64,000 nucleotides of DNA from Aromatoleum diolicum (GTDB lineage: Bacteria; Pseudomonadota; Gammaproteobacteria; Burkholderiales; Rhodocyclaceae), in assembly GCF_012910955.1 (NCBI RefSeq), contig NZ_WTVQ01000001.1, forward strand, positions 1-64,000. Direction: 5' to 3'. Both the position numbers and the translations under genes were made by a program. Positions 50,008-58,971 of this stretch are shown here, piece after piece (position 1 is the first letter of the stretch; every line of letters begins with the position of its first letter). The notes below the pieces were generated by a model that was not told the DNA's origin, did no database searches, and was given only the letters and a program-made list of their open reading frames with translations.

Positions 50008-50943
50008 GTGGCCACTCCCCTGTTCGAATCCTCCATCAAGAGCCTGCCGTTGCTCGGCCGCGGCAAGGTGCGCGACATCTACGCGGTCGACGCCGACAAG
50101 CTGCTGATCGTCACCAGCGACCGCCTGTCGGCGTTCGACGTGATCCTGCCGGATCCGATTCCGGACAAGGGACGCGTGCTGACCGCGATGGCGGGCTTCT
50201 GGTTCGCCCGGCTCGGCCATATCGTGCCGAACCAGCTCACGGGCATCGACCCCGAATCGGTGGTCGCTGCCGACGAACGCGACCAGGTACGTGGCCGCGC
50301 ACTGGTGGTCAAGCGCCTGAAGCCGCTGCCGATCGAGGCCGTGGTGCGCGGCTACGTGATCGGTTCAGGCTGGAAGGACTATCAGGACACCGGCGCGATC
50401 TGCGGCATCAAGCTGCCCGCGGGGCTCAAGCAGGCGGCCAAGTTGCCGTCACCGATCTTCACCCCGGCTTCCAAGGCCGACGTCGGTGATCACGACGAAA
50501 ACATTTCCTTCGAGGAAGCCCAGACGCGCTGCGCCGCCGCACTGACCGACGTGCTCGCCGGCACCGGCAAGAACGGCGCGCAACTCGCCGCGCAAGCGCG
50601 TGACGCAGCGATCGCGCTGTACACCGAAGCGTCAAATTACGCCGCCGGACGCGGCATCATCATCGCCGACACCAAGTTCGAATTCGGCATCGACGTAGCC
50701 GGCACGCTGCATCTGATCGACGAGGCGCTGACGCCGGATTCGTCTCGCTTCTGGCCCGCCGACAGTTACCGTGAAGGCATCAGCCCGCCGAGCTACGACA
50801 AGCAGTATGTGCGCGACTACCTCGAAACGCTCACGTGGAACAAGAAGGCACCCGGCCCGTCGCTGCCGGCGGAAGTGACCACCCGTACCGCAGCGAAATA
50901 TCGCGAAGCCTATGAACGCCTGACGGGCGCAACGCTGGACTGA
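50008..50943 (+). CDS. purC: Phosphoribosylaminoimidazole-succinocarboxamide synthase
   Basis: Makes SAICAR in purine synthesis. The 311-residue protein is the longer, yeast/betaproteobacterial-like form. It shows [22 protein letters not shown] at the N terminus, [17 protein letters not shown] and [18 protein letters not shown]. The start is GTG at 50008. The fba...purC neighbourhood is usual for this group, but purE/purK do not follow here; a pilin cluster does. Confidence 0.95.
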   Translation: MATPLFESSIKSLPLLGRGKVRDIYAVDADKLLIVTSDRLSAFDVILPDPIPDKGRVLTAMAGFWFARLGHIVPNQLTGIDPESVVAADERDQVRGRALVVKRLKPLPIEAVVRGYVIGSGWKDYQDTGAICGIKLPAGLKQAAKLPSPIFTPASKADVGDHDENISFEEAQTRCAAALTDVLAGTGKNGAQLAAQARDAAIALYTEASNYAAGRGIIIADTKFEFGIDVAGTLHLIDEALTPDSSRFWPADSYREGISPPSYDKQYVRDYLETLTWNKKAPGPSLPAEVTTRTAAKYREAYERLTGATLD

Positions 50944-51195
50944 ACAAGCACTTCGCCCATGCGGCTGCGCCCTGCCTGAAAGCTCGCCTTTCGCGCAGGG
51001 CGCAATGTCGTGCTGGCTGTCCCGAATCCGTCCTCCCGATCCTCGGCAGAAACCCCGTCGCCGACAGGTATATACCGGTAGCCGTGACCCAGATCATGGA
51101 AACCATGCGATGCCTTGTTGGCAGCTTGCTGATGGGTCGGTAGAATCGGCCCGGATTGCTACTCCCGTGACATACCGCACACTGCGCTCGCGAAT
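50944..51195 (+). other. Intergenic region between purC and the pilin cluster
   Basis: No gene was recognised. A stem-loop GCGCCCTGC/GCAGGGCGC (50967-51003) with a nested GAAAG/CTTTC pairing follows purC but has no T tract. The downstream part has the pilE promoter. Confidence 0.6.
51118..51146 (+). promoter_or_regulatory. Candidate sigma-70 promoter of the minor pilin cluster
   Basis: TTGGCA (51118-51123) and TAGAAT (51141-51146) are exactly 17 bp apart. Transcription would start near 51153, giving a long leader before the pilE ATG. Confidence 0.55.
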
Positions 51196-51282
51196 ATGAC
51201 GATTGTGGAATCCGGGGTTTCATCCGTCTGTTCCCGCCACCCGCAAGAATTCGAGTCTGGCGTGCTGCCAAATAAATACCTC

Positions 51283-51798
51283 ATGATGACTAGTGGCAAC
51301 TCCACCCGAGCATGCCGGGACATCGCCAGCTCACGTAGGCTGCGCAACGATCTGCACCGGTCCGGAATCTCGGCCTGCCGCGGTTTTACCCTCATAGAAC
51401 TGATGATTGCCGTTGTCGTGGTTGCAATCCTCGCGGCTATCGCGATCCCGTCCTACTCCGAGTATATCCGTCGCAGCCGGATTACCGAGGCGACCAACGA
51501 ACTCGCCACCCTGCGCATTCGTCTGGAACAGTATTACCAAGACAATCGCAATTACGGGTCGACCGCCAGCTCATGCGGGGTGGGCGTCGCATCGACTGAT
51601 TCCTTCGTTTTCAGTTGCAGCAACAACGGCGCAGACAGCCAGCAGTTCCTTGCCACGGCAACGGGCAAGGGCGCTGTCGGCATGGCCGGGTTCAGCTTCA
51701 CTGTCGATCACAACAACAACCGCCAGACGACGGCATTTCCCGGAGCCAGCGGCTTGCCACTCAATTGCTGGATCACTCGGCAAGGCGGGACATGCTGA
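51283..51798 (+). CDS. pilE: Type IV pilin PilE-like (minor pilin)
   Basis: A type IVa pilin-like protein. The prepilin site is CRG|FTLIELMIAVV, with Glu at +5 and a hydrophobic N-terminal helix to about residue 60. The C-terminal half has paired cysteines (SCGVG, SCSNN, NCWITRQGGTC), suitable for disulfide loops. The nearest in-frame start (ATG 51283) gives a 34-residue leader, long for type IVa; the frame opens at 51196. No good SD was seen at either. Its stop overlaps the next gene. Confidence 0.88.
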   Translation: MMTSGNSTRACRDIASSRRLRNDLHRSGISACRGFTLIELMIAVVVVAILAAIAIPSYSEYIRRSRITEATNELATLRIRLEQYYQDNRNYGSTASSCGVGVASTDSFVFSCSNNGADSQQFLATATGKGAVGMAGFSFTVDHNNNRQTTAFPGASGLPLNCWITRQGGTC

Positions 51799-52307
51799 AA
51801 TACCCCGTGCGTCGCGCGAATATCGCAGGCTTCACCCTCATCGAAGCCATGACCACGATTTCGATTCTGATGATTATCGTAGGACTCGCGGGCCCCAGCT
51901 TCGAAATGATGCTGGCGAGATTCCGCGTCCGCAGTGGGGCGGACACGGTAATGGCCGGCCTGCTGCTGGCACGATCAGAAGCGCTGCGCCGCAACCAGCC
52001 GGTCAAATTTACGCTCACCGCCGGCTCGACCGACTGGACCATCGCGACCGTCAACCCGGTGAGCACCATTCAGGCGGCTCCGGGTGGCGGAAACGCACGA
52101 CTCACCACCACGACCAATGCCAACCAGACAGCCGTGACCTTCGTCTCGTCCGGTCTGGTGGACACCTCCGTGGCACGCCTGGCGCAGATCGATGTCAGCG
52201 CCGGCATAGCGGGAATAAACGACTGGAGAATCGAGATCCATAACGGCGGCCAAACCCGTCTGTGCGACCCCACGCTGACCGTCGCAAATGACCCGAAGAA
52301 ATGCTGA
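51792..52307 (+). CDS. fimT: Minor pilin, FimT/GspH family
   Basis: A 171-residue pilin-like protein with prepilin site IAG|FTLIEAMTTIS at residues 11-23 and a GspH-type globular domain (ARSEALRRNQPVKFTLT). It is expected to help prime pilus assembly at the inner membrane. The start overlaps pilE by 7 bp, and the stop overlaps pilV by 7 bp. Confidence 0.9.
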   Translation: MLKYPVRRANIAGFTLIEAMTTISILMIIVGLAGPSFEMMLARFRVRSGADTVMAGLLLARSEALRRNQPVKFTLTAGSTDWTIATVNPVSTIQAAPGGGNARLTTTTNANQTAVTFVSSGLVDTSVARLAQIDVSAGIAGINDWRIEIHNGGQTRLCDPTLTVANDPKKC

Positions 52308-52795
52308 CCACAAAACAGTCGCCGCATCCGCATGCGGGTTTCAGCCTCATCGAGGGTCTGATCGCAATTCTTGTCTTCTCGTTTGGCGCCCTTGGCCTGA
52401 TCGAGATGCAGGCACGGGCCGTGCAGTTCAGCATGGACGCGCAGGACCGCGCAAATGCCGCGTTCGTCATCAACAAGCTGATTAGCCAGATTTCGCTCCA
52501 GGACACCACGACGGGAAACCCCGACCCCTCATCGGACTTCCTGTTGGGCAAGACGGCCTGCAGCGCGGGCGTTTCCACAATTCATCCTGCCGCCGTCTGG
52601 GCATCGGACGCGTGCGCCATGTTCGACGGCGCGAGCATCACCATCGCGCGGCCGGATGGTGTCACTACCGGATTCCTCACCGTCACGCTGGAATGGAGCG
52701 GGCGTTACAAACAGGCGCATGCAGGCGGTGCCGTCAGGGATTCGCGCAGTCTTTCCGTCACCAGCCGATTCCAGTGGCAGGGGCCGACGTCATGA
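52301..52795 (+). CDS. pilV: Type IV pilus minor pilin PilV
   Basis: A 164-residue minor pilin. The prepilin site is HAG|FSLIEGLIAILVFSFGALGLIEMQ (Gly13), the classical PilV opening. Expected to join PilW, PilX and FimT in the priming complex with PilY1. It overlaps fimT and pilW by 4-7 bp, which implies coupled translation. Confidence 0.92.
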   Translation: MLTTKQSPHPHAGFSLIEGLIAILVFSFGALGLIEMQARAVQFSMDAQDRANAAFVINKLISQISLQDTTTGNPDPSSDFLLGKTACSAGVSTIHPAAVWASDACAMFDGASITIARPDGVTTGFLTVTLEWSGRYKQAHAGGAVRDSRSLSVTSRFQWQGPTS

Positions 52796-53931
52796 GCGGT
52801 TTCGGTACTTCGTCTGTTGCACGGCCCGCGCGGCAAGGCGGATTCTCACTTGTCGAGCTGATGATCGGCCTTGTGATCGGGCTGATCATCACGATGGCGA
52901 TCACCTCATCGATCAGCGCCATTGGCAAGCAGTTCCGCATTACCGGATCCGGAGTAAGTGCGGCGGAGGGCGCGCAGCTGGGGCTCGACATACTTGACCG
53001 CAACACGAGAATGGCCGGCGCAGCCGTCTTCAGCAGCGCGGTCGCGGCGATGTGCCCGAGCATCAATATGTACAAGGGCGGCACCACCGTTTTCGACGGA
53101 ACGCCTACCGGCAATGCCTATCCGGCGGTCAGAATCACCGACGGGGGAAGCGCCGGATCGGACACGATCGACCTGCTCCTCACCCCTCCGAAGCTCAGCG
53201 GGGGCTTGGTCGTGGCGGTCACCAAGGAGATGCCGATCTCATCGTCGGTGATCAAGGTAACCGAGCCCCGCGACCTGCTTCAGGCCAATGATCTTGTGAT
53301 GGTCGCGCGTCCCCTGCCCAACACCACGGACCCCTGCACCCTGATCCAGATCACCGACATCACCGGCAAATGCAGTGACGGCACCAACGGTTGCAACGTC
53401 AACCACGGCTCGGGGGAGGCATCCGAATACAACCCGCCCAATCCCAAGAAGGCATTCACGTCAGCGCCGGATTACCCGGTCGGCTCGGTGCTGATCAAAT
53501 TCGACGAATTCAGCTACACGCGCTTCAGCGTTCAGTGCAATAGCCTGCTGCGCCATGATGCCTTGGTCACGCCTTCGTGCACCGGAACGCCGTCCTACCG
53601 TGACAGCGAACTGGCCGGGGATATCATGATGCTCAAGGCGCAGTACGGCATTGCCAATGCCGATAGCGATGCGATAAGCACATGGAAATCCGCTGCGACG
53701 ACCACCGCCGACGAGCTCGCACGGGTCAAGGCGATCCGCGTCGCAATCGTCGCCCGCAGCCAGGAATCCGACAACTCGGTCGTCACCGGTACGGCGCCCG
53801 TAGTGTTCGACGGCGGGCTGACGCTCGACCTGTCCGGAACCAGCGTCCCCAGCGGCAAGACGTGGCAGAACTTCCGCTACCGGATACATGAAACCGTGAC
53901 GCCGCTGAGGAACGTCGCATGGAATCGCTAA
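52792..53931 (+). CDS. pilW: Type IV pilus assembly protein PilW
   Basis: A 379-residue minor pilin. The prepilin site GG|FSLVELMIGLVIG (Gly17) is followed by a large globular domain. Length and position between pilV and pilX fit PilW. The start ATG overlaps the pilV stop, and the 3' end overlaps pilX by 13 bp. Confidence 0.92.
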   Translation: MSGFGTSSVARPARQGGFSLVELMIGLVIGLIITMAITSSISAIGKQFRITGSGVSAAEGAQLGLDILDRNTRMAGAAVFSSAVAAMCPSINMYKGGTTVFDGTPTGNAYPAVRITDGGSAGSDTIDLLLTPPKLSGGLVVAVTKEMPISSSVIKVTEPRDLLQANDLVMVARPLPNTTDPCTLIQITDITGKCSDGTNGCNVNHGSGEASEYNPPNPKKAFTSAPDYPVGSVLIKFDEFSYTRFSVQCNSLLRHDALVTPSCTGTPSYRDSELAGDIMMLKAQYGIANADSDAISTWKSAATTTADELARVKAIRVAIVARSQESDNSVVTGTAPVVFDGGLTLDLSGTSVPSGKTWQNFRYRIHETVTPLRNVAWNR

Positions 53932-54536
53932 ACCGGCGGATTCGCCCGCGTGAGACAGCTTACCGGCAGAAGCGGCAATCCGGCGTGGTGCTGATCATCG
54001 CCCTCATCGTTCTTGCGCTGATGAGTTACGCCGCGGCGTCAGTCATTCGCTCGACCGATACCGGCACGCTGGTTGCGGGCAACCTCGCCTTCCGGCAGGC
54101 CACGATGCACGCGTCGGACATTGCCCTCGACCAAGCCTGGGAAGACCTTGTCCCGGGCAGCTACGCGTCCAGGAGCAACTATTTCAGTACGCAGCAGACC
54201 GCTTCTCCCAATTTTTCGAGCGCGGCGACAATCGCCGCAGACGGCGTGTGGGACACCGCTGCCGTTCCCTGCATGGACGAGCGGGGCAAGACTGTCGATT
54301 GCACTGCCGACACCGGGGGCTTCCGCATCCAGTACGTCATCGAGCGCCAGTGCGATTCGTCGCCCGATCTCGGCAGCGCCGACAGCATCAAGGCGCGGTG
54401 CAATCTGGATCCGGCCACCGCGGCAAAAACAGCGCCCGACGAGCTTGGCATCTACTTTCGCGTCATCACCCGCGCACGCGGACCGCGCGGCACCGTCAAT
54501 TATTACGAAGCCATGATCGTCGGCCCCGCCGTGTGA
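53919..54536 (+). CDS. pilX: Type IV pilus assembly protein PilX
   Basis: A 205-residue minor pilin. The N terminus QSG|VVLIIALIVLALMSYAAAS has the PilX pattern, without Glu at +5. The rest carries cysteines (PCMDERG, DCTAD, QCDSS, RCNLD). It overlaps pilW and is 28 bp before pilY1. Confidence 0.9.
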   Translation: MESLNRRIRPRETAYRQKRQSGVVLIIALIVLALMSYAAASVIRSTDTGTLVAGNLAFRQATMHASDIALDQAWEDLVPGSYASRSNYFSTQQTASPNFSSAATIAADGVWDTAAVPCMDERGKTVDCTADTGGFRIQYVIERQCDSSPDLGSADSIKARCNLDPATAAKTAPDELGIYFRVITRARGPRGTVNYYEAMIVGPAV

Positions 54537-54564
54537 CCCCTACCCTGCCAGTCCGGAGAAGACC

Positions 54565-57500
54565 GTGAGGCCCCTGATTCGTCGAATCACGACCCTGCTT
54601 GTGCTTGGCGCAGCCCTGACGGGATCATTCACACCATCGGCGATGGCAGCCGCCACCGACATTGCGGACATCCCCATGGCGGTACGCAACAATGTGCCGC
54701 CCAATTTCATGCTCATGCTCGACAACTCGGGCTCGATGAGCAACATCGTTCCCGACTCGCCTTTCGAAGCTGACCCGAAGAATGTTCCCTCATACCTTGG
54801 GGGAGCCTGTACCGATCGCAACAAGCTGATCCTGACGGACAACGCCGTTTCCCTGCGGATCGTAAGCGGTGCGCCCAAGGTCGAGCTCGCGAGCCCCGTC
54901 GGTTCCGGCGGCACGGCAACCAGTTGTACCAATGGATGTGCCGTGGGAACCGCGAGCGGCGAAGTGTGCTTTGATGACAATGCGACGTATACCAGGGTTC
55001 GTCTGCTGACCACCGGCTCCTGCGGCAGCAATTGCACGACCGCATCCGGTGCGAGCTATCTGCCCGCGGCCTATACGGGGCGCTACCTGAACTGGTACTT
55101 CCGCAACGGCAGCCAGACCGGCTGGACCGATCGCAAACCTGGAACCCAGACCCGACTCGAAATGGCCAAGGCGGGCGCCAAGGCCGCACTCGATACGGTT
55201 CCCCTGAAAAGCGCCACGACCGCCACCAAAGCCCGGTTCGGCCTTGCGACCTACAATGGCACCACCGGCGGCGTGCTTGCCCAGGGCGTGGCCGACCTGG
55301 ACGCGACACAGCTCGGCACGCTGAAGACCCGCATCGACGCGCTGAGCGCCACCGGCAGCACACCGATCGCCGAAACCCTGGCGGACATCGGCCACTACTT
55401 CACGCGGGGCTACACCGGCAATCTCACGATCCACCCGGGCGCCACCGGCCAGGCCACGGTCAGCGTCGCCAACCTTTTCCGGCAGGGATCGACCTCACCC
55501 CACACGCTTAGCGGCGCATCGGGCAGTTGCACGGGCAGCGCGTGCCCGGTGCAGTACTGGTGCCAGAGGTCCTACGCCATCCTGATGACCGATGGCAGGC
55601 CGCAGGAGGACCAGGATCTCAGCACCAATGCCTACCTCTGCGACTATGACGGCGACAGCGGCACCTGCACCACAAACGGGGCCAAGGCCTTCGATCAGAA
55701 AACCGGTGCCGCGGCAAGCAGCCATAACGGACACAAAGGTGGCCCCCACAGCTACGAATCGGCGGGCAGCGACTATCTCGACGATGTCGCGCAGGCACTC
55801 TTTGAAATCGATCTGCGGCCCGACCTGACGGCGCCAAGCGGAAGTACCAAGCCCGGTAACAACGTCCGCACCTATACCGTCGGATTTGCCGACGAGCAGG
55901 CGAAGAACGATCCGCTGATGCAGGAAGCGGCAGCCCAGGGCGGGGGATTATTTTTGACCGCGGACAACGCCGACACGCTGAAGAAGGCCTTTGTCAGCGC
56001 CATCGGCAGCGCGCAGGCCAAGGATGCCGCTGCAGCGGCTGTCGCGGTGACGAGTTCCGTGCTGGCCGAAAACAATACAAGCTACGCCTCCAGCTACAAC
56101 CCGGGCTACTGGACGGGGGATCTCGAAGCGTTCTCGCTGGACAAGGCCACCGGGCTCCCGATCAAGAGCGGACAGACTGATGACGCCCTCTGGTCTGCGC
56201 AGGCGAAACTCGATGCCCTGATCAGCCCGCAGACCAGCCGCAAGATCGTTTCGTACAATGGATCCAATGGAAGCGCCTTTACCGCCGGCAATTACCGCAA
56301 TGACAGCATCGGGCTGACCGACAAGGTCATCGACTATCTGCGCGGCGACCGGACCCACGAAGGGGGCACCACCGCGCCGATTTTTCGCGTCCGCCAGAGT
56401 CTGCTGGGAGACATCATCAACGCCGAATCGGTGATCGTCACGTATAGCGGCACCACGGTCGTGTACCAACCCGCCAATGACGGCATGGTGCATGCGTTTG
56501 ATGGCACGACCGGCAGCACCGGCGGCAATGAACTGTGGGCCTATGTCCCCGCATTGTTGCATTCGAGCCTCGCGCAACTCGCCGATCCGGCCTATGTGCA
56601 CCGCTATTACGTCGACGCCACGCCGGCCGTCGCCGACCTGACAATATCCGGGGTCCGCAAGAAGATTCTGGTCGGAGGGCTGGGCAAGGGCGGACGCGGA
56701 TACTATGCGCTGGACATCACCGACCCCGCTGCCGCAAGCGAAAGCGCCGTGGCCAGCAAGGTCATGTGGGAAGCGCTGGGCTCACAGGCGAACATGGGAT
56801 TCAGTTTCGGCACGCCGTTGATCGTCAGCACCCCGAACGATGGCTGGGTGGTACTGGTGACCTCCGGCTACAACAATGGCACCACCACCGGTGGCGATGG
56901 CAAGGGCCGGGTCTGGGCACTCGACCCGCGTGACGGCAGGATTCTCCGGGAAATCTCCACCGGCGTCGGCACGCCGAGCTCCCCGTCCGGACTGGCGCAT
57001 CTCGCGCGCCTGAGTGGCGCATCAGCCACGCAGACCACCCGCTATGTCTATGGCGGGGATCTGCTCGGTAACGTCTGGCGCTTCGACCTCGCGACCTGGT
57101 CCGCCGTCAACATCGCCGAACTCGAGGATGGCGCAGGAGCACCGCAGCCCGTCAGTTCCGCGCCGGTGGTGCGACAGGTTTCCGGCACGACGGACAAGTT
57201 CTTCGTGTATGTCGGCACGGGCCAGTACCTGGGTGTCAGCGATGTGCCAGGCGAGGCCGGAGCCAATGCGCATGCGACCCAGACGCAGTCGATGTACGGC
57301 ATCATCGATGACGCGTCGATTGCCAGCCCGACCCTCCCGAACATTCGGGGCAGCAATGGCAGCGCGTGCCCTGACGGCGGCGGCAATGGCGATTTCGTCT
57401 GTCAGAAAACCGCCAGCTCGACCAGCACCAGTTTCGCCCTGACCGCCCACCCCCTTCAGAGCACCCACCGCGGCTGGTATTTCGACATCCCGGTGGCCAA

Positions 57501-57855
57501 TAGCCGCATCAACACGCATCCGGCGATCACCACAGCCGGGGTGCTGATCTTTACGGCAAACGTGCCGACGAACGCGCTGTGCGATCCCGGCGGTTCGAGC
57601 TGGTTCATCGCGGTCGACGGCGACACGGGCGGATCGGTCAAGAAAAGCACCAAGGGTTCGGAAACCTACGAAAGCGGCTGGTCCCTTGGCTCGGCCCTCG
57701 CCAGTCGGCCCGTTATCGTTGAAACGTCCTCCGGAAAACGCGCCCTGATCCGGATGTCCGACAAAGGCGTCAAGAACCCCGCAATTCCGGAAACCGCGCC
57801 GCCCACGCCATCAGCGGTCAAATGGCGCCGTATCTACTGGCGCGAGCTGATGTAA
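54565..57855 (+). CDS. pilY1: Type IV pilus tip adhesin/assembly factor PilY1
   Basis: A 1096-residue secreted protein. A signal peptide ends near AMA-AA (residue 29), then a vWA-like domain has the MIDAS motif DNSGS at residues 53-57 and MTDGRPQED. The C-terminal half is a PilY1 beta-propeller (NDGMVHAFDGTTGS; GKGRVWALDPRDGRILREI). PilY1 sits at the pilus tip and affects adhesion, surface sensing and c-di-GMP signalling in other bacteria. GTG start, with GGAGAAGA just upstream. No PilY2-like gene follows. Confidence 0.93.
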   Translation: MRPLIRRITTLLVLGAALTGSFTPSAMAAATDIADIPMAVRNNVPPNFMLMLDNSGSMSNIVPDSPFEADPKNVPSYLGGACTDRNKLILTDNAVSLRIVSGAPKVELASPVGSGGTATSCTNGCAVGTASGEVCFDDNATYTRVRLLTTGSCGSNCTTASGASYLPAAYTGRYLNWYFRNGSQTGWTDRKPGTQTRLEMAKAGAKAALDTVPLKSATTATKARFGLATYNGTTGGVLAQGVADLDATQLGTLKTRIDALSATGSTPIAETLADIGHYFTRGYTGNLTIHPGATGQATVSVANLFRQGSTSPHTLSGASGSCTGSACPVQYWCQRSYAILMTDGRPQEDQDLSTNAYLCDYDGDSGTCTTNGAKAFDQKTGAAASSHNGHKGGPHSYESAGSDYLDDVAQALFEIDLRPDLTAPSGSTKPGNNVRTYTVGFADEQAKNDPLMQEAAAQGGGLFLTADNADTLKKAFVSAIGSAQAKDAAAAAVAVTSSVLAENNTSYASSYNPGYWTGDLEAFSLDKATGLPIKSGQTDDALWSAQAKLDALISPQTSRKIVSYNGSNGSAFTAGNYRNDSIGLTDKVIDYLRGDRTHEGGTTAPIFRVRQSLLGDIINAESVIVTYSGTTVVYQPANDGMVHAFDGTTGSTGGNELWAYVPALLHSSLAQLADPAYVHRYYVDATPAVADLTISGVRKKILVGGLGKGGRGYYALDITDPAAASESAVASKVMWEALGSQANMGFSFGTPLIVSTPNDGWVVLVTSGYNNGTTTGGDGKGRVWALDPRDGRILREISTGVGTPSSPSGLAHLARLSGASATQTTRYVYGGDLLGNVWRFDLATWSAVNIAELEDGAGAPQPVSSAPVVRQVSGTTDKFFVYVGTGQYLGVSDVPGEAGANAHATQTQSMYGIIDDASIASPTLPNIRGSNGSACPDGGGNGDFVCQKTASSTSTSFALTAHPLQSTHRGWYFDIPVANSRINTHPAITTAGVLIFTANVPTNALCDPGGSSWFIAVDGDTGGSVKKSTKGSETYESGWSLGSALASRPVIVETSSGKRALIRMSDKGVKNPAIPETAPPTPSAVKWRRIYWRELM

Positions 57856-58031
57856 GGCCGCTTGCCCGTCACCGCCACGCTCACCCGCGGAGCGCGGCGG
57901 CGACGCACGGCACCAACTCGCGAACTTGTCGCTTCTTTACTAGACTAAGTTTCGTATCGGTGGGGCTGCTACCGATCGCACTGCAGTCATATGGGCAGTC
58001 CCAAGGTACTTCCACCCCCAAGGAGGCCACC

Positions 58032-58805
58032 ATGGACAAGCCTTTTAACACCCTGGATCGCCATTTTCACCTGCCCCACGTACGACAGGTCGATGCGAGC
58101 CGGCCATTGATGTGGCTGCGCATGGGCTGGGATGACATGCGCGCGAATTTCGGCGCCAGTTTGGCGTATGGTCTGATATTCGCCGCGATTGGCTACGTCA
58201 TTCTCGCCTACGCGGCGGATCTCCCTTACTTGTTTACTGCGGCGATTTCCGGCTTTTTCCTGGTCGGACCGCTGGCGGCAGCCGGCTTGTACGAAATCTC
58301 CCGGCGCCATGAGCGTGGCGAGTCGGCGACCTTTGCCGACTCCTTGCGGGGCCTGCGCGAGCACGGCGATCATCTGCTCTATTACGGGGCCTTCCTCGCC
58401 GTAGTGCTGCTGGCGTGGGAACGTCTGTCGGCAATCCTGTTCGCCTTGTTCTATGAGGGGGTTGCGCCGGATCTCGGTAATTTCTTCGCGGACGTCTTCC
58501 TGTCCGGCGCGTACACCCACTTCGTCGTTTCCTATCTGGTTGTGGGCGGAGCGATCGCCGGAGTGGTTTTCGCCCTGTCGGTGGTTTCCGTGCCGATGCT
58601 GATGGATAGAAAGTCGGACATGGTGACGGCGATGATGACCAGCGCCCGTGCTGTCGGCTTCAACCTCGGCGCGATGGCAGTATGGGCGGCGCTGATCGTG
58701 GTGCTGATCGGCATCGGCTTCGCGACAATGATGATCGGCATGGTGGCGCTGCTGCCGCTGCTCGGCCACGCCACCTGGCATGCTTACAAGGACCTGGTCG
58801 AGTAA
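58032..58805 (+). CDS. DUF2189 family integral membrane protein
   Basis: A 257-residue membrane protein with about six hydrophobic helices. Start is fixed by AAGGAGG just before ATG 58032; the frame is open from 57822. The N terminus LPHVRQVDASRPLMWLRMGWDDM is the DUF2189 signature. The function is not known. The 176 bp between pilY1 and this gene hold no other ORF or tRNA that was recognised. Confidence 0.87.
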   Translation: MDKPFNTLDRHFHLPHVRQVDASRPLMWLRMGWDDMRANFGASLAYGLIFAAIGYVILAYAADLPYLFTAAISGFFLVGPLAAAGLYEISRRHERGESATFADSLRGLREHGDHLLYYGAFLAVVLLAWERLSAILFALFYEGVAPDLGNFFADVFLSGAYTHFVVSYLVVGGAIAGVVFALSVVSVPMLMDRKSDMVTAMMTSARAVGFNLGAMAVWAALIVVLIGIGFATMMIGMVALLPLLGHATWHAYKDLVE

Positions 58806-58971
58806 CAGTGCGCCCACGCGCTGCCGCGTCTGCCACGCGGGGACATCAAACCCCGAGCGGCAGACGCCGTCATGCTCGCGCTGCGGTTAGAATGCCTTGT
58901 CAGCCGGCTCGCCACGCCGGCTTTGCCATTTCCGTCTGTTCGACTTTGCCCAAGCGTCCCCGAGGCCCTGC

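Noticed and set aside
51115-51135. Sigma-54 promoter for the pilin cluster (TTGGCA...TTGC)
   Set aside because: GG and GC are 6 bp apart instead of 10. The sigma-70 reading TTGGCA-17-TAGAAT is better.
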